From NCBI GenBank assembly GCA_030374765.1, contig JARGXX010000077.1, positions 248,001 through 312,000 of the forward strand: a stretch of 64,000 nt of DNA, written 5' to 3'. The DNA is from Agarophyton chilense. Lineage: Eukaryota > Rhodophyta > Florideophyceae > Gracilariales > Gracilariaceae. Made by a program: the position numbers and the translations under genes. A model generated the notes under the pieces. The model searched no databases. It was not told the origin of the DNA and saw only the letters and a program-made list of their open reading frames with translations. Each line of letters begins with the position of its first letter. Position 1 is the stretch's first letter. Below are positions 51,248 to 60,496 of this stretch, in pieces.

Positions 51248-53955
51248 TTAGGGGTGCAGTACCACGGCGGGGCTTCTAAGCCATGGTGCCACGGGTACGG
51301 GTGTTTCATTCTGGCGCGCTGCGAGTAGCTCATCCATTTCCATGGTGTCTTCCCCGGTTTCGGGCCAATCCGACTCCGTCGGTGTTTCCCCTTCCAAGGT
51401 AAAGCACGGGAACTCGTCGACCTCCGGGTCGGCAAGTGCTTCACCTGTCGTAGTTAATCGAGAGAGGGCGTCTGCTTGGGTGTTCTGGACACCCTTCTTG
51501 TAGACGACCTCGAAGTCGAATTCCGCTAAGCGGAGGCGCCACCGCATTAAGCGGCCAGAAGGATCTGCGATGTTCAGCAGCCACCTCAACGAGGCATGGT
51601 CCGTGTATACGGTGAAATGAACGCCCATGAGGTATGGGCGCAGAGTGGATAGCGCCCAGACCACTGCGAGGCACTCCTTCTCGGAGACCGAGTAGTTGCG
51701 CTCGTGGACGTTCAGCGTGCGGGACCAATAGCCAATTGGTTTGCGTTCTCCCTCGGGGGTGGTTTGGAACAGTGCGCAGCCCACCTGGTGGTCGCTGGCG
51801 TCGGTGTCGATGGAGTAGGGAATCCCAGGTTTGGGCAAGGATAGGATGGGAGCTGTCGTAACTGCCTTAATCAAGGAGCGAAAAGATTCCGACTGATCGG
51901 TGGTAAATGGCGCAAGCTTTGGTGGCTGGCCCTTCCGCAGTAGCGCGTTTAGCGGAGCGGCGGTATCCGAGAAACTCGGTATAAACCGTCGATAGACGTT
52001 GACCAGACCTAAAAAGGATCGGAGCTCCGTTTGAGTACAGGGCTCCTTCGCCTCACAGAGGGACTTGATACGAACTTGTTCGATCATTAGCCGTCCTGGA
52101 CGGATGACGTGCCCGAGATACTTCACCGTGTCGGTGAAGAACTCGCACTTCCTCAACTTGAGGGTTATTCCTGCGTCTCGCAGTACGGTCATCACGTCCC
52201 GCACGTGGGTCAGGTGATCGTCCAGGTTTCTGGAAAAGACAATGATGTCGTCCAAGTAGACAAGGCACGTGCGCCACTTGAAACGCGACATCAGTATGTC
52301 TATTGCCCTTTGAAAGGTGGCCGGTGCATTGGTTGAACCAAACGGCATCCGCTTGAAGCGGTAGGAACCCGAGTGGCAAACAAACGCGGTTTTGTCTCGG
52401 TCCTCTTCCCGGACTGGGACTTGCCAGTAGCCCCAGTTAGCATCCAGAGCCGTAAACACGGTAGCGTCCCCGAGCGAGTCTATACACTCGTCCATGCGCG
52501 GAATCGGGTAGGTGTCCCTCACGGTGACGGCATTGAGGCGGCGGTAGTCAACGCAAAACCGCCACGTGCCGTCAGCCTTGAGGGCCAGCACCACCGGTGA
52601 AGCCCAAGGAGATTGGGCGGGCTCGATGACTCCAGCACGGAGCATCTTGTCCACCTGAAATTCTTCCTCCTCCCGAGCTTTCGGTCCCGCCCTGTAAGGG
52701 GGTTGTGCAACCGGACGTGCGTCCGGTAGCAAGTCTATCCGATGTTCGGTTGTATTGATCTCACCCAGTGAGCCGTCCCACATTGTGGTAAACTCGCGTG
52801 GCATTCCGCGTAAGCGGTCCCGGTGTGAGACCGGTATATGCCTCAGGTCCAGGTCCTCGAGGGCCTTGATCGGGTCTATCTTATCGTAGCTCGTAGGCTG
52901 TGCCCTGGTGTCAGATCTGGGAACCGACGAGGTCGGAAATGCATCCGTCTTGACGGGTTTATCGAGCGCCAACTGCTGTGCCTCCCCGCAGGTTTCTGCA
53001 CCGGATACCGGGAGACCATCCTCGGTAGAGGGAGTTATCCCGAGTACTTCGGCAGCCGTCACCTTTGTAGGGAGCATCGCGAGCGGGTGCGGCGTCACAG
53101 ACCCAATGACTTGGTTCTTTGCCAGCGTCTGGGGAGCCTTCCCCAGGTTGGCAACCAACACCCTGAGAGGGGAATTCGGCGTGACTTGCACGATTCCGTT
53201 CGCAACGGTTAACTGAAATATCTCGTACAACGAGGGCAAGGGCTGAACAACCCGAAGACCGTGTTGACGGGAATTGACTGAAACCATAACCTGGCTCTCC
53301 GGGGGTATGGTTACTGACGAGGCAACGCGTAGCTTCGTAGAATCCCGGTTCGCCGGTGTGGGTTTCTGCGCAGCAGGTAGAGGAACGTGTTTCCTCGATG
53401 CCCGCTTCAGCGGTTGACGAACAATGGGGACGGTCGATCCGTCTTCAAGTTCCACCTGCTTAAGGCGTGGGCGGATGGCGTCGACAAACCTGTCGCAGTA
53501 GTCACATCCCAGTATAACTGGCGCGGCCAGCGAGCGGCACACAATAAAAGTTAGTTTAACCACCATCCGCCCTAGCCTGACGACCAGGTCGATCACTCCA
53601 GCCGTTTTCAACGGGTTGTTATTGGCGTCCGACACGTCGGGTACCGTTTCAGAACGGATGAGTGACCGCAATGGCGGGGGTAAAACCGATTCCACAGAAA
53701 GTTCGGCCCAGCACCTGTATCCAGGACAGTGAGATGTCTCACCATAAACTGCGTGTGCAGACCAAGGTCAGCGTAAACCTTGTAGTTACGCTTGGCCATT
53801 ACCAAGACTCTATCCGGGATCCGGTTATTTCTAATCCGTATCCACGGTCGACGCAACACACCGAGGTGTTTAGAGTCCGCGTCTGCGGTGTCCTTCCTTG
53901 TCAGGATTTTCACCGGGGAGCGAGGCATCGGCGCCTCGGGCGTCGTCAGCCTCAA
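51248..53955 (-). pseudogene. pol: protease-RT-RNase H of unit C, one frameshift
   Basis: This is the counterpart of the intact D ORF (60497-63205) with a 1-bp deletion at about 53694, just after the protease motif DTGAGPN. The RT part from 53695 on is complete: FCVDYRRLNAVTVRDTYPI, FTALDANWGYW, CLVYLDDIIVFS, RNase H YSIDTDASDHQVGC and TDHASLRWLL. One RT substitution relative to D is visible (FGSTNAP here, FGLTNAP in D and in other families). The stop falls inside a small hairpin at 51242-51255. Confidence 0.85.
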
Positions 53956-53990
53956 CTCTGAGGACGCCTCTCCCGAAGGGGAGACTCCCT

Positions 53991-56114
53991 CTATTCTTTT
54001 CCCTGTACAGGGTCCTGGTCGGGCGAAGGCCCGACTTCCTCGGCAACGAGTGCATGATTCCGTTGCACGGTAGCTACCGCAGGAGCGGGTTGAGGTCCAC
54101 CAGCGTGGTTTGGCGCAGGTGCGGCGCGTGCCGGCTGAGCCGGTTTGTACCGAGAATTCGGAGTGTGAGCCAATGCGTTGGGGAAGTCCGCCTTCGCGCG
54201 GAGATATGACGTGAGTGGCACGGAGCCCTTCTCCTGAGGGGAGAGGGCTTCGTAATTATCCACCACTCGCGCCATATCGCGTAGCGATAAAAGGCATTGC
54301 GGGGAGGTGTGCCCGCGCTCGTAGCACAAGTGGCACACCAACGTCACTCCCGCGTTTCGCGGTACGGCATTCCGAGCATCGGTGTATCTTCTGGGGTCCC
54401 GGTTTCTAACCCATCCAGGGCGCTGACTTCGTGTCATTCCGTTCGAGTACGGCATACGGGGGGCCGGAGTGCGGCGGTCATTAAGATAGAAGACCTGCCC
54501 GTTCTCCGTGTCCCTTGCGGTTGAGTCAACCGAGCCATCCGTCGTAGACGGTAATTCCGTTGTCGGAATAGATAAACCATCGTGATGGATGACATTCATA
54601 TTGTCATAACCCTGTTTGGGGATGCCATCCGTCGCAAATGACGGTGAAGAAGAGTCTGACTCAAGCAGCAATGCTTTAGCGGCCTTCGACCGGGTTCCCG
54701 GATTGCGTGCACGTAGTGCCTCTCCCTCTGCGCGGGCAAACTGTACGAGTTCAAGGTAGGTCACCTTCGGCTCTTGTTCGCTGTAACGGGCGACAAGAGT
54801 CTTGATGGCTGGATCCAAGCCATCAATGAACATCGTACAGCGTTCCCCAGCGGGGTATACATTACCACAACGGTGGAAAGCCTTATTCAGGCGTACCGAG
54901 TAATCGGTCTCGAGCTCGCCGGAGCGTTGTCGAGTGTCTCGCAAAGCGAGTATTGCCGCTTGTATCGCGTAGTTGGTTGCGTAGGAACGGAGGAGGTACT
55001 GCACGGCCTCGGGCCAGCAGGTCACACCTCCTTCGGAGGCTCGCGACGAGCCCCGAACCGACAAAAACTGATCTTCAGCGACACCCCGTAGAAAGTAGGG
55101 TAGCGCCACGTAGGCTTGTCCTTCGTTCATTCCGAGTATATCGGCTTCCGCTACAAAGCGGTGTAGGAAATCCAAGACCAGAATTGGATCATCCCCAGTA
55201 AACGACTGGTTACGAAGTGAAAGCTGCATCCGCTTGATGCAGTCTTCCACTTTACCCGTGTCACGCGGTGTCCGACCTAAAGAGGAATCTTCTAGCCGGT
55301 AATACCGGTAGGAAAGGAGTGTCCTGTACAGAGGGTTGGTGGGCTTCAAGGGTTTGAGGCCCGAATGTCGCCGACCCTTGGGGCGCGACCGGATGGCCCC
55401 GTAGGTGGCAGAGGACCGCTTTGAGCGGGAAGAGCGCCCATAACGATTCTGTGGGTCATCGCTCACCGACGAATCGGAACTCTCCGAGTCACTCGGTTTA
55501 CCGTCCGACTCAGATGATGAGTCGGACGGGTGTCCGTGCTTACGGTTAGAATCCCGGTTCTTCCGGCTCTTCCGGTTCCGCGACTGGGTCTCTCGATGAG
55601 AGACAACCGGTCTAGCCGCGTCCGCGGGCGAGGTTAACGTCCTCTCGACCGACTCAAGTCGGCTTCGGAGACGCTCGAAGCGATTCTCCATACCTTCTGC
55701 GAAGGAAGACGGAGCGCCAAAACACTCGAGTAGTGTATTGACGTCCGACCGCAATACGCTGATATCCTCGGCTAACTCACTTGGAGGGGGGATAGCGAGG
55801 CTTCCTCGTAAAGGCGTGAACTCCCTCGAGAGGGTATTGTGAGCAGCCCGTAGGGAGCGGAGCTGCTCTTCCAAGCGTACAACCCGCGCTTGGTCGACCA
55901 ACCGCGGAGGCGGAGAAACCACCGTTGCGACGGTCGTTAACCCGGAATCGGGCTGCGGGTCTTCAGTGCCGGTGACCGGTATCTCCCGGGAATCCGGTGT
56001 TGGAGCCAGGGCCTGTGGAACACCAGTGCCCCTGGCGTCCCCGCTTTGGCGGGAACGGCTGCGTGTTGCAGGACGCTCCATGCTAGGCGGTTTCCTTGGC
56101 ATTGGCCACACCAT
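53991..56114 (-). CDS. gag: gag of unit C
   Basis: 707 residues, intact. The N-terminal third is Pro/Arg/Ser-rich with a Ser/Asp/Glu-Arg alternation (NRKSRKNRDSNRKHGHPSDS). A capsid-like helical core (about residues 280-430) includes ILVLDFLHRFVAEAD, YFLRGVAEDQF and EAVQYLLRSYATN. A CCHC zinc knuckle, CHLCYERGHTSPQC (C-x2-C-x4-H-x4-C), lies near residue 595, and a Pro/Ala/Asn-rich tail ends QGKE. It should form the virus-like particle and bind the element RNA. It ends in a slippery heptamer (53997-54003) leading to pol. Confidence 0.88.
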   Translation of the reverse strand: MVWPMPRKPPSMERPATRSRSRQSGDARGTGVPQALAPTPDSREIPVTGTEDPQPDSGLTTVATVVSPPPRLVDQARVVRLEEQLRSLRAAHNTLSREFTPLRGSLAIPPPSELAEDISVLRSDVNTLLECFGAPSSFAEGMENRFERLRSRLESVERTLTSPADAARPVVSHRETQSRNRKSRKNRDSNRKHGHPSDSSSESDGKPSDSESSDSSVSDDPQNRYGRSSRSKRSSATYGAIRSRPKGRRHSGLKPLKPTNPLYRTLLSYRYYRLEDSSLGRTPRDTGKVEDCIKRMQLSLRNQSFTGDDPILVLDFLHRFVAEADILGMNEGQAYVALPYFLRGVAEDQFLSVRGSSRASEGGVTCWPEAVQYLLRSYATNYAIQAAILALRDTRQRSGELETDYSVRLNKAFHRCGNVYPAGERCTMFIDGLDPAIKTLVARYSEQEPKVTYLELVQFARAEGEALRARNPGTRSKAAKALLLESDSSSPSFATDGIPKQGYDNMNVIHHDGLSIPTTELPSTTDGSVDSTARDTENGQVFYLNDRRTPAPRMPYSNGMTRSQRPGWVRNRDPRRYTDARNAVPRNAGVTLVCHLCYERGHTSPQCLLSLRDMARVVDNYEALSPQEKGSVPLTSYLRAKADFPNALAHTPNSRYKPAQPARAAPAPNHAGGPQPAPAVATVQRNHALVAEEVGPSPDQDPVQGKE
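53997..54003 (-). promoter_or_regulatory. -1 frameshift heptamer, unit C
   Basis: CA[G GGA AAA] GAA TAG in gag frame, identical to the site in D (63247-63253). Confidence 0.6.
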
Positions 56115-56204
56115 CTCGACGGAAGAAAATAAAGCAAACCAGTGAGACCGGAGAAATCCCGTTAAACGGAAAACAACCTCAGAGAGGACACAAGCGGTCT
56201 TGAC

Positions 56205-56222
56205 TTCTAAGTCGGGAGACCA
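56205..56222 (-). promoter_or_regulatory. primer binding site, unit C
   Basis: TTCTAAGTCGGGAGACCA on the + strand, 3 bp from the LTR edge. Confidence 0.9.
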
Positions 56223-56225
56223 ATT

Positions 56226-57090
56226 TGTAGAACAATGCCCCCAAGGGGGAAAACCTACGAAGACGTCCGGATCTTCCTATCACGAGGTAACCGGCGCGGT
56301 AGAGCCCTCCCAGGGATCGGCGCGCAATGCCGGGTGTAAGCCGGAGCCGAACCGTCGCGACGGGCGCAGGGAGGCTGAAAGAAGCCGAGGATATCCGCCG
56401 AAGCGGTGCTTGCGTATCCTCTGAGGAGGCAAAACCCACGAGAGTGGCGAGCACGACAGGTGTCAGTGCGAGCCGCAAGAGCGGGAATTGCCCAATGAAG
56501 GGGAGGAAAGGGGAAGGAAAATGGGAACGGAGGCAAGAGGGCGAGGTTGACCACGAGTCGCAAGAGGGGACTCGGGAATAGCCGGCACTGCCGGGTGTAG
56601 AAAACCGTATACACGGGCGGAACCACGAAAGTGGGACTAGATACCCAACACACGAAGGCTTCTTGAACGTCCAAGGGGGTTGGGAAGCCGTGCACCACGG
56701 GAAATCCCTCCGTAAGGAGTTGTATATCCGCGCAGGCGGTTCGACCCAGAGCCAAGATCTGGAAGACCAAGATCACCCTTGTTGGGCAGACTTTACTGGA
56801 CCGGCGGCCGCGAGGCCGGCGGCCTAAGTACTGTAGTCACCGTAGAATACAATAAATAAAGTCTATCCTAAATAGCTAAATGTCGGTCTAACAAAAGGGG
56901 CCAATCTGGCGGCCACGTGTCGCGCGGGCGCTGCGGCCACGTGTATGGCACCCGGTCCCGCCAGTGCATCACCGGCGTTCCGGCCATTGCCGTGAAAACG
57001 GATTACTCCTACTCATAACGAGGTTGCACGCCGGAGGCTCCGGAAAAAACTTAAGTCCCCAAAAACCTCCCTGGAGGACGTTGCTCTTCA
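56226..57090 (-). repeat. shared LTR: 5' LTR of C and 3' LTR of D
   Basis: It is 865 bp and nearly identical to 46977-47841. The primer site of C lies on one side and the polypurine tract of D (C8 at 57094-57101) on the other. Confidence 0.9.
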
Positions 57091-57137
57091 TATCCCCCCC
57101 CTTAAGACAGGGCGAACACCTCGAAGAGGAAGTCGGC

Positions 57138-58913
57138 ATGGCAGCTCGTCGTGATAAGAGCGCGTCCGACACCGGGTCTCCGGAAACCAACACACCTTCA
57201 CCAAGGATCCCACGCACGCTCTCCGCATCCGATTCCAACCACAGCACACCAACACGCACCATGTCCAACCCCGACCGTCATAACACATCCGCGACTCCCG
57301 GCCTTGGCGGTTCCACCGGCTTCCGGTCCGCGCCCCACCCTGGGGATATTACCAACCTTGCGTACGAAGACCGCCGTATTGGCGCCCGCTTTCGCGGACA
57401 GGCGGACCCACCGCAGTGGCCGACCTACGACGCCCTTGTGGGTGCGAATCCGAGAACTCGGCATGGCTCCGCGAGGTTGCGGTATGCGCCTTGGTTTCAC
57501 CCATTGGCTGTCCGCGACGAGGATTTGATTCAATCCTACACCGATAACTCGGAGATGCTCCCGGGCGACCTGCCCGGCTTGGTGACCCTGTCCTGGGATT
57601 GGCGTAATCGTATCGCCATCCCGGTACACCACATACTCCGCCGACGCGGTGAATCCTCTGCGGAGGCTCAAGCCGCGCTTGTGCGGATTGCTTATCTCAG
57701 GCACCATCGGGCGCCTTTCGAGTTCCCGATACCGCCAGAGGTCGAATTCGACGTCCACCTTTACCGCACTCGCGGGGAAATGTCGTACTGTGACCGTCTT
57801 AACGGATTGGAAACCCTCGCTTGGAGGGGCACACCGATCGCTCGGCAAGAAGCCCTTTGCTGGGCACAACCGATTCTTCGGGCAGAGTTCCGCTATCAAC
57901 CGCGGCAGTCGCGCTCGAACTTCCTTCAGAACTTCATCCGCGATGAGCGGCGTTGGCGGGCCCGGACCGGGTATTTCGTACCGTACCAGAACACGGAGAT
58001 TGAGCGCATCGCGCCTGCTCACCGACATGGTCGGTACGTCAGTCTCCCAGACTGGTGGTCCTCCTTGGAGGCGTGCTGGGGTTGCTTCGTTGAGCTGCCT
58101 CCAGTATTCACCTATGTAGGGTCGTCGTTCTTGAACGATCCCCAGTCGGGGTGGTGGTCCGTCGTGGTAAGCGAATGGGCCGTCCGCACTGCGGCTTTTA
58201 TCCTCGCTGAGGCGTACGACCAATACCGATTGTGGTACGTGCCACCGCGTGTGCGGGCTGCGATCCGTCGTTTGGACATGCGCATCCCCCTCGGGGGCGA
58301 GGCGAACGAAGAAGAGATGCTGGGCCTCCTCGACTTTGTGGAGGGGGTCCAGTGGGATGAGGTCCCGCTGGAGAACTCCCAACGCATTCAACCGCGTCGC
58401 GGGTCTGGCCCCGGACTCGGGACGAATACCGCGCTAGCGGGGGATTTCGTCTACTTCGACACCTGGGAGTATCACGAGATCAGCCGCGAGGAAGCGGAAG
58501 CCAACCGGCATGCGCGGCGTGAAGTCCCGGCCGACCACCCGCGAGGGTATGTCGACTCGAGGGACTATTACCGCGACTATGCGGATGGTGACCCGATGGT
58601 CGACAACGAACCGGAGGATCCGGGTTACGCTCCGATGGAGGATGACGGGTCCGGCGAGGCCGGTGAGGAGTCCGTTGAATACGGTGGTGCGGCTCCATCC
58701 GGGGCTGCTGATGCCGTGCGAACGGATTCCTATCCGACTCCATCGGTGGCGGGCCCGCCCGCAACCGTCGCTGGCGCGGAGCGGGGCGAGGTCATCGCGC
58801 GCTTCCTTCGGGAGGTGGGGCTTCGCCCTTCCGAGATCTCGGGTGATGTGGCCGCCATGCGGGATGCCTTAGCCAACCGCCTGGGCAGGGGTCCACCTCG
58901 TGCGGAGGAATGA
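57138..58913 (+). CDS. antisense ORF (aORF) of unit D
   Basis: 591 residues, differing from the C copy at very few codons; the amino-acid sequence looks unchanged by eye. The frame is kept open over its full length although it lies opposite to pol on the element. Same start context, motifs and poly(A) signal (AATAAA at about 58973) as in C. Function unknown. Confidence 0.75.
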   Translation: MAARRDKSASDTGSPETNTPSPRIPRTLSASDSNHSTPTRTMSNPDRHNTSATPGLGGSTGFRSAPHPGDITNLAYEDRRIGARFRGQADPPQWPTYDALVGANPRTRHGSARLRYAPWFHPLAVRDEDLIQSYTDNSEMLPGDLPGLVTLSWDWRNRIAIPVHHILRRRGESSAEAQAALVRIAYLRHHRAPFEFPIPPEVEFDVHLYRTRGEMSYCDRLNGLETLAWRGTPIARQEALCWAQPILRAEFRYQPRQSRSNFLQNFIRDERRWRARTGYFVPYQNTEIERIAPAHRHGRYVSLPDWWSSLEACWGCFVELPPVFTYVGSSFLNDPQSGWWSVVVSEWAVRTAAFILAEAYDQYRLWYVPPRVRAAIRRLDMRIPLGGEANEEEMLGLLDFVEGVQWDEVPLENSQRIQPRRGSGPGLGTNTALAGDFVYFDTWEYHEISREEAEANRHARREVPADHPRGYVDSRDYYRDYADGDPMVDNEPEDPGYAPMEDDGSGEAGEESVEYGGAAPSGAADAVRTDSYPTPSVAGPPATVAGAERGEVIARFLREVGLRPSEISGDVAAMRDALANRLGRGPPRAEE

Positions 58914-59245
58914 CCGGAGCTTCCGGTAGAATGTAGGGCGGCGCCCCTAGGGCGCCCTTGCCAGTAGTGATAAATAAAAGAAGAGGGTCGCCTTTCCGAC
59001 GCCCTTTCCCAAGTCCACTTCTTTCTTTCCGGGGTACCGGCCTTCAACCGGGGTTCCGGCGTTGCAGGGAACCAGCCTAGCTGGGAGTCCCGTGTTTAAC
59101 GGTGGGCGCTTCGCGCGCAGACCAGGTAACTGGCACGACCACCAACGAGGTTGGGATAGCGTGAGCGGTTGCTTCTTTCCCCGCGTTGGGGCATGGACGG
59201 AGATGGCGCGTGGCGCCATCAGCCATTCCATTCCGTGTTCACGGT

Positions 59246-60454
59246 TTATCCCTCTTGGGCGTTTACCAGCGTGGCTGGGAGTGCGGTCCCCGCGAGGCGG
59301 TGGTATCGCATTACCGCAGAGCGCGGGAGGTGCTCGATGGGCTCCGGGGTGTCCCACTCCGGCCCGTATCCGTACCGGCGGGTCCGGTACTGGAGCACCC
59401 CGTGCCCATCGTAGCTATGTCCGACGATTCGGTCGAGGACGTACTCCTGCACGTAAACTTGCCGGCCTTGCCGGGTGGTGGTGACCCGAGCCTCAGCGCC
59501 GCGTGGTGCTGGGCTCGTCGTCGCCTGTTCCGGGTCACCCGGTTTTTCATTCCGCTCTGCGGTTGTTGCCGGGTTGCCGGGGCTGCCGTACCGCTTCGCG
59601 GAAGTTGCCGGCGCGGCCGGGTTGTGTTCCCGTTGGGCGGTAGGGGCTTCCCTGAAGTCCGCTCTTACCGCGAGTTTTCGGGGGTCCTTCCGTCTTGGTG
59701 ACGGTTCGCGGGAGGCCTCCGCTTGATTTGCGGCATGCGGCGTTCCCATTGGTGGGCAGTTTCCGCCGTGCAGTGCGCCGCGAGCGGTGAGTGGTTCACC
59801 GTCCCGGCGGTCCGCCTCCGCGGGGTGACTGTCAGCCAATGACCGGGATGCCGGGTGCCCATTGGTCCGATCTCCCGCCCGGGTCACGTGACCTTGAGGA
59901 CGGGTGGTCGGGCCGTCGCGGACGGTTGGCTCCCATTGTTCGGCAAGGGAGGCGGTTTTCGACTTGTCGTTGCGCCCCTTTTCCCCCATGGGGTTCGTAC
60001 CGTTCTCAACGGAGTGGCTCGCTAGACCTGCTTGCGCAGCGCCCGCCGGAGTACCGGTATCGACCGAAACGCTCGGTGTGCGACCGCGAATGTGCGGGGA
60101 GCCCTTAGTTGCTTCCATGCGATGCGGAGCGTCCGTAGGGTCTCGCTTCCCGGCTTCGGGTCTTCGAGCGCCTCGATTCCCCTTTCGGGGTTGCGTGGCG
60201 GTCGGATTGACCGCCGCGTCCCGCGGGAGCGGAGTAACGTCCGGCGACGATGCCGGATGCCCGCTCGGGGGCCTTGCGCGGGGTGTCCGGTTAAACTTCC
60301 GTTGCGACGGCGATGCTTCCGCGATTGAGCGGGTCCCCTCCCCCTCCTTAGACGGAGCGACGGGTGATGGTGGGCTAACCGCATGGCTGTTATAAATACC
60401 GCTGCGTGGCCCCCGTAAGGGTAGCTGGCCGCGAAGGCCAGATGTTTCCGGCAT
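59246..60454 (-). CDS. chromodomain ORF of unit D
   Basis: 402 residues, almost identical to the C copy, with an Arg/Pro-rich linker then the chromodomain (LDRIVGHSYDGHG, YGYGPEWDTPEP). Separated from the RT-RNase H ORF by the same in-frame TAA (60497-60499). Confidence 0.8.
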   Translation of the reverse strand: MPETSGLRGQLPLRGPRSGIYNSHAVSPPSPVAPSKEGEGTRSIAEASPSQRKFNRTPRARPPSGHPASSPDVTPLPRDAAVNPTATQPRKGNRGARRPEAGKRDPTDAPHRMEATKGSPHIRGRTPSVSVDTGTPAGAAQAGLASHSVENGTNPMGEKGRNDKSKTASLAEQWEPTVRDGPTTRPQGHVTRAGDRTNGHPASRSLADSHPAEADRRDGEPLTARGALHGGNCPPMGTPHAANQAEASREPSPRRKDPRKLAVRADFREAPTAQREHNPAAPATSAKRYGSPGNPATTAERNEKPGDPEQATTSPAPRGAEARVTTTRQGRQVYVQEYVLDRIVGHSYDGHGVLQYRTRRYGYGPEWDTPEPIEHLPRSAVMRYHRLAGTALPATLVNAQEG

Positions 60455-60496
60455 TGCCGGTGGTTCCGATAAAGTCGGTATATCGGAGAGACCCCG

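Larger units (their letters stand above)
46977..57090 (-). mobile_element. Ty3/gypsy unit C with both LTRs (integrase-less)
   Basis: LTR 46977-47841, internal region 47842-56225, LTR 56226-57090. On the minus strand the order is primer site, gag, protease-RT-RNase H, chromodomain ORF; the + strand antisense ORF fills the rest up to the 3' LTR. By eye the two LTRs differ at only three positions (46982, about 47032 and about 47412), so the copy is very recent. There is no integrase core anywhere. A 1-bp deletion near 53694 breaks protease in this unit only. The 56226 LTR also serves as the 3' LTR of unit D. Confidence 0.9.
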
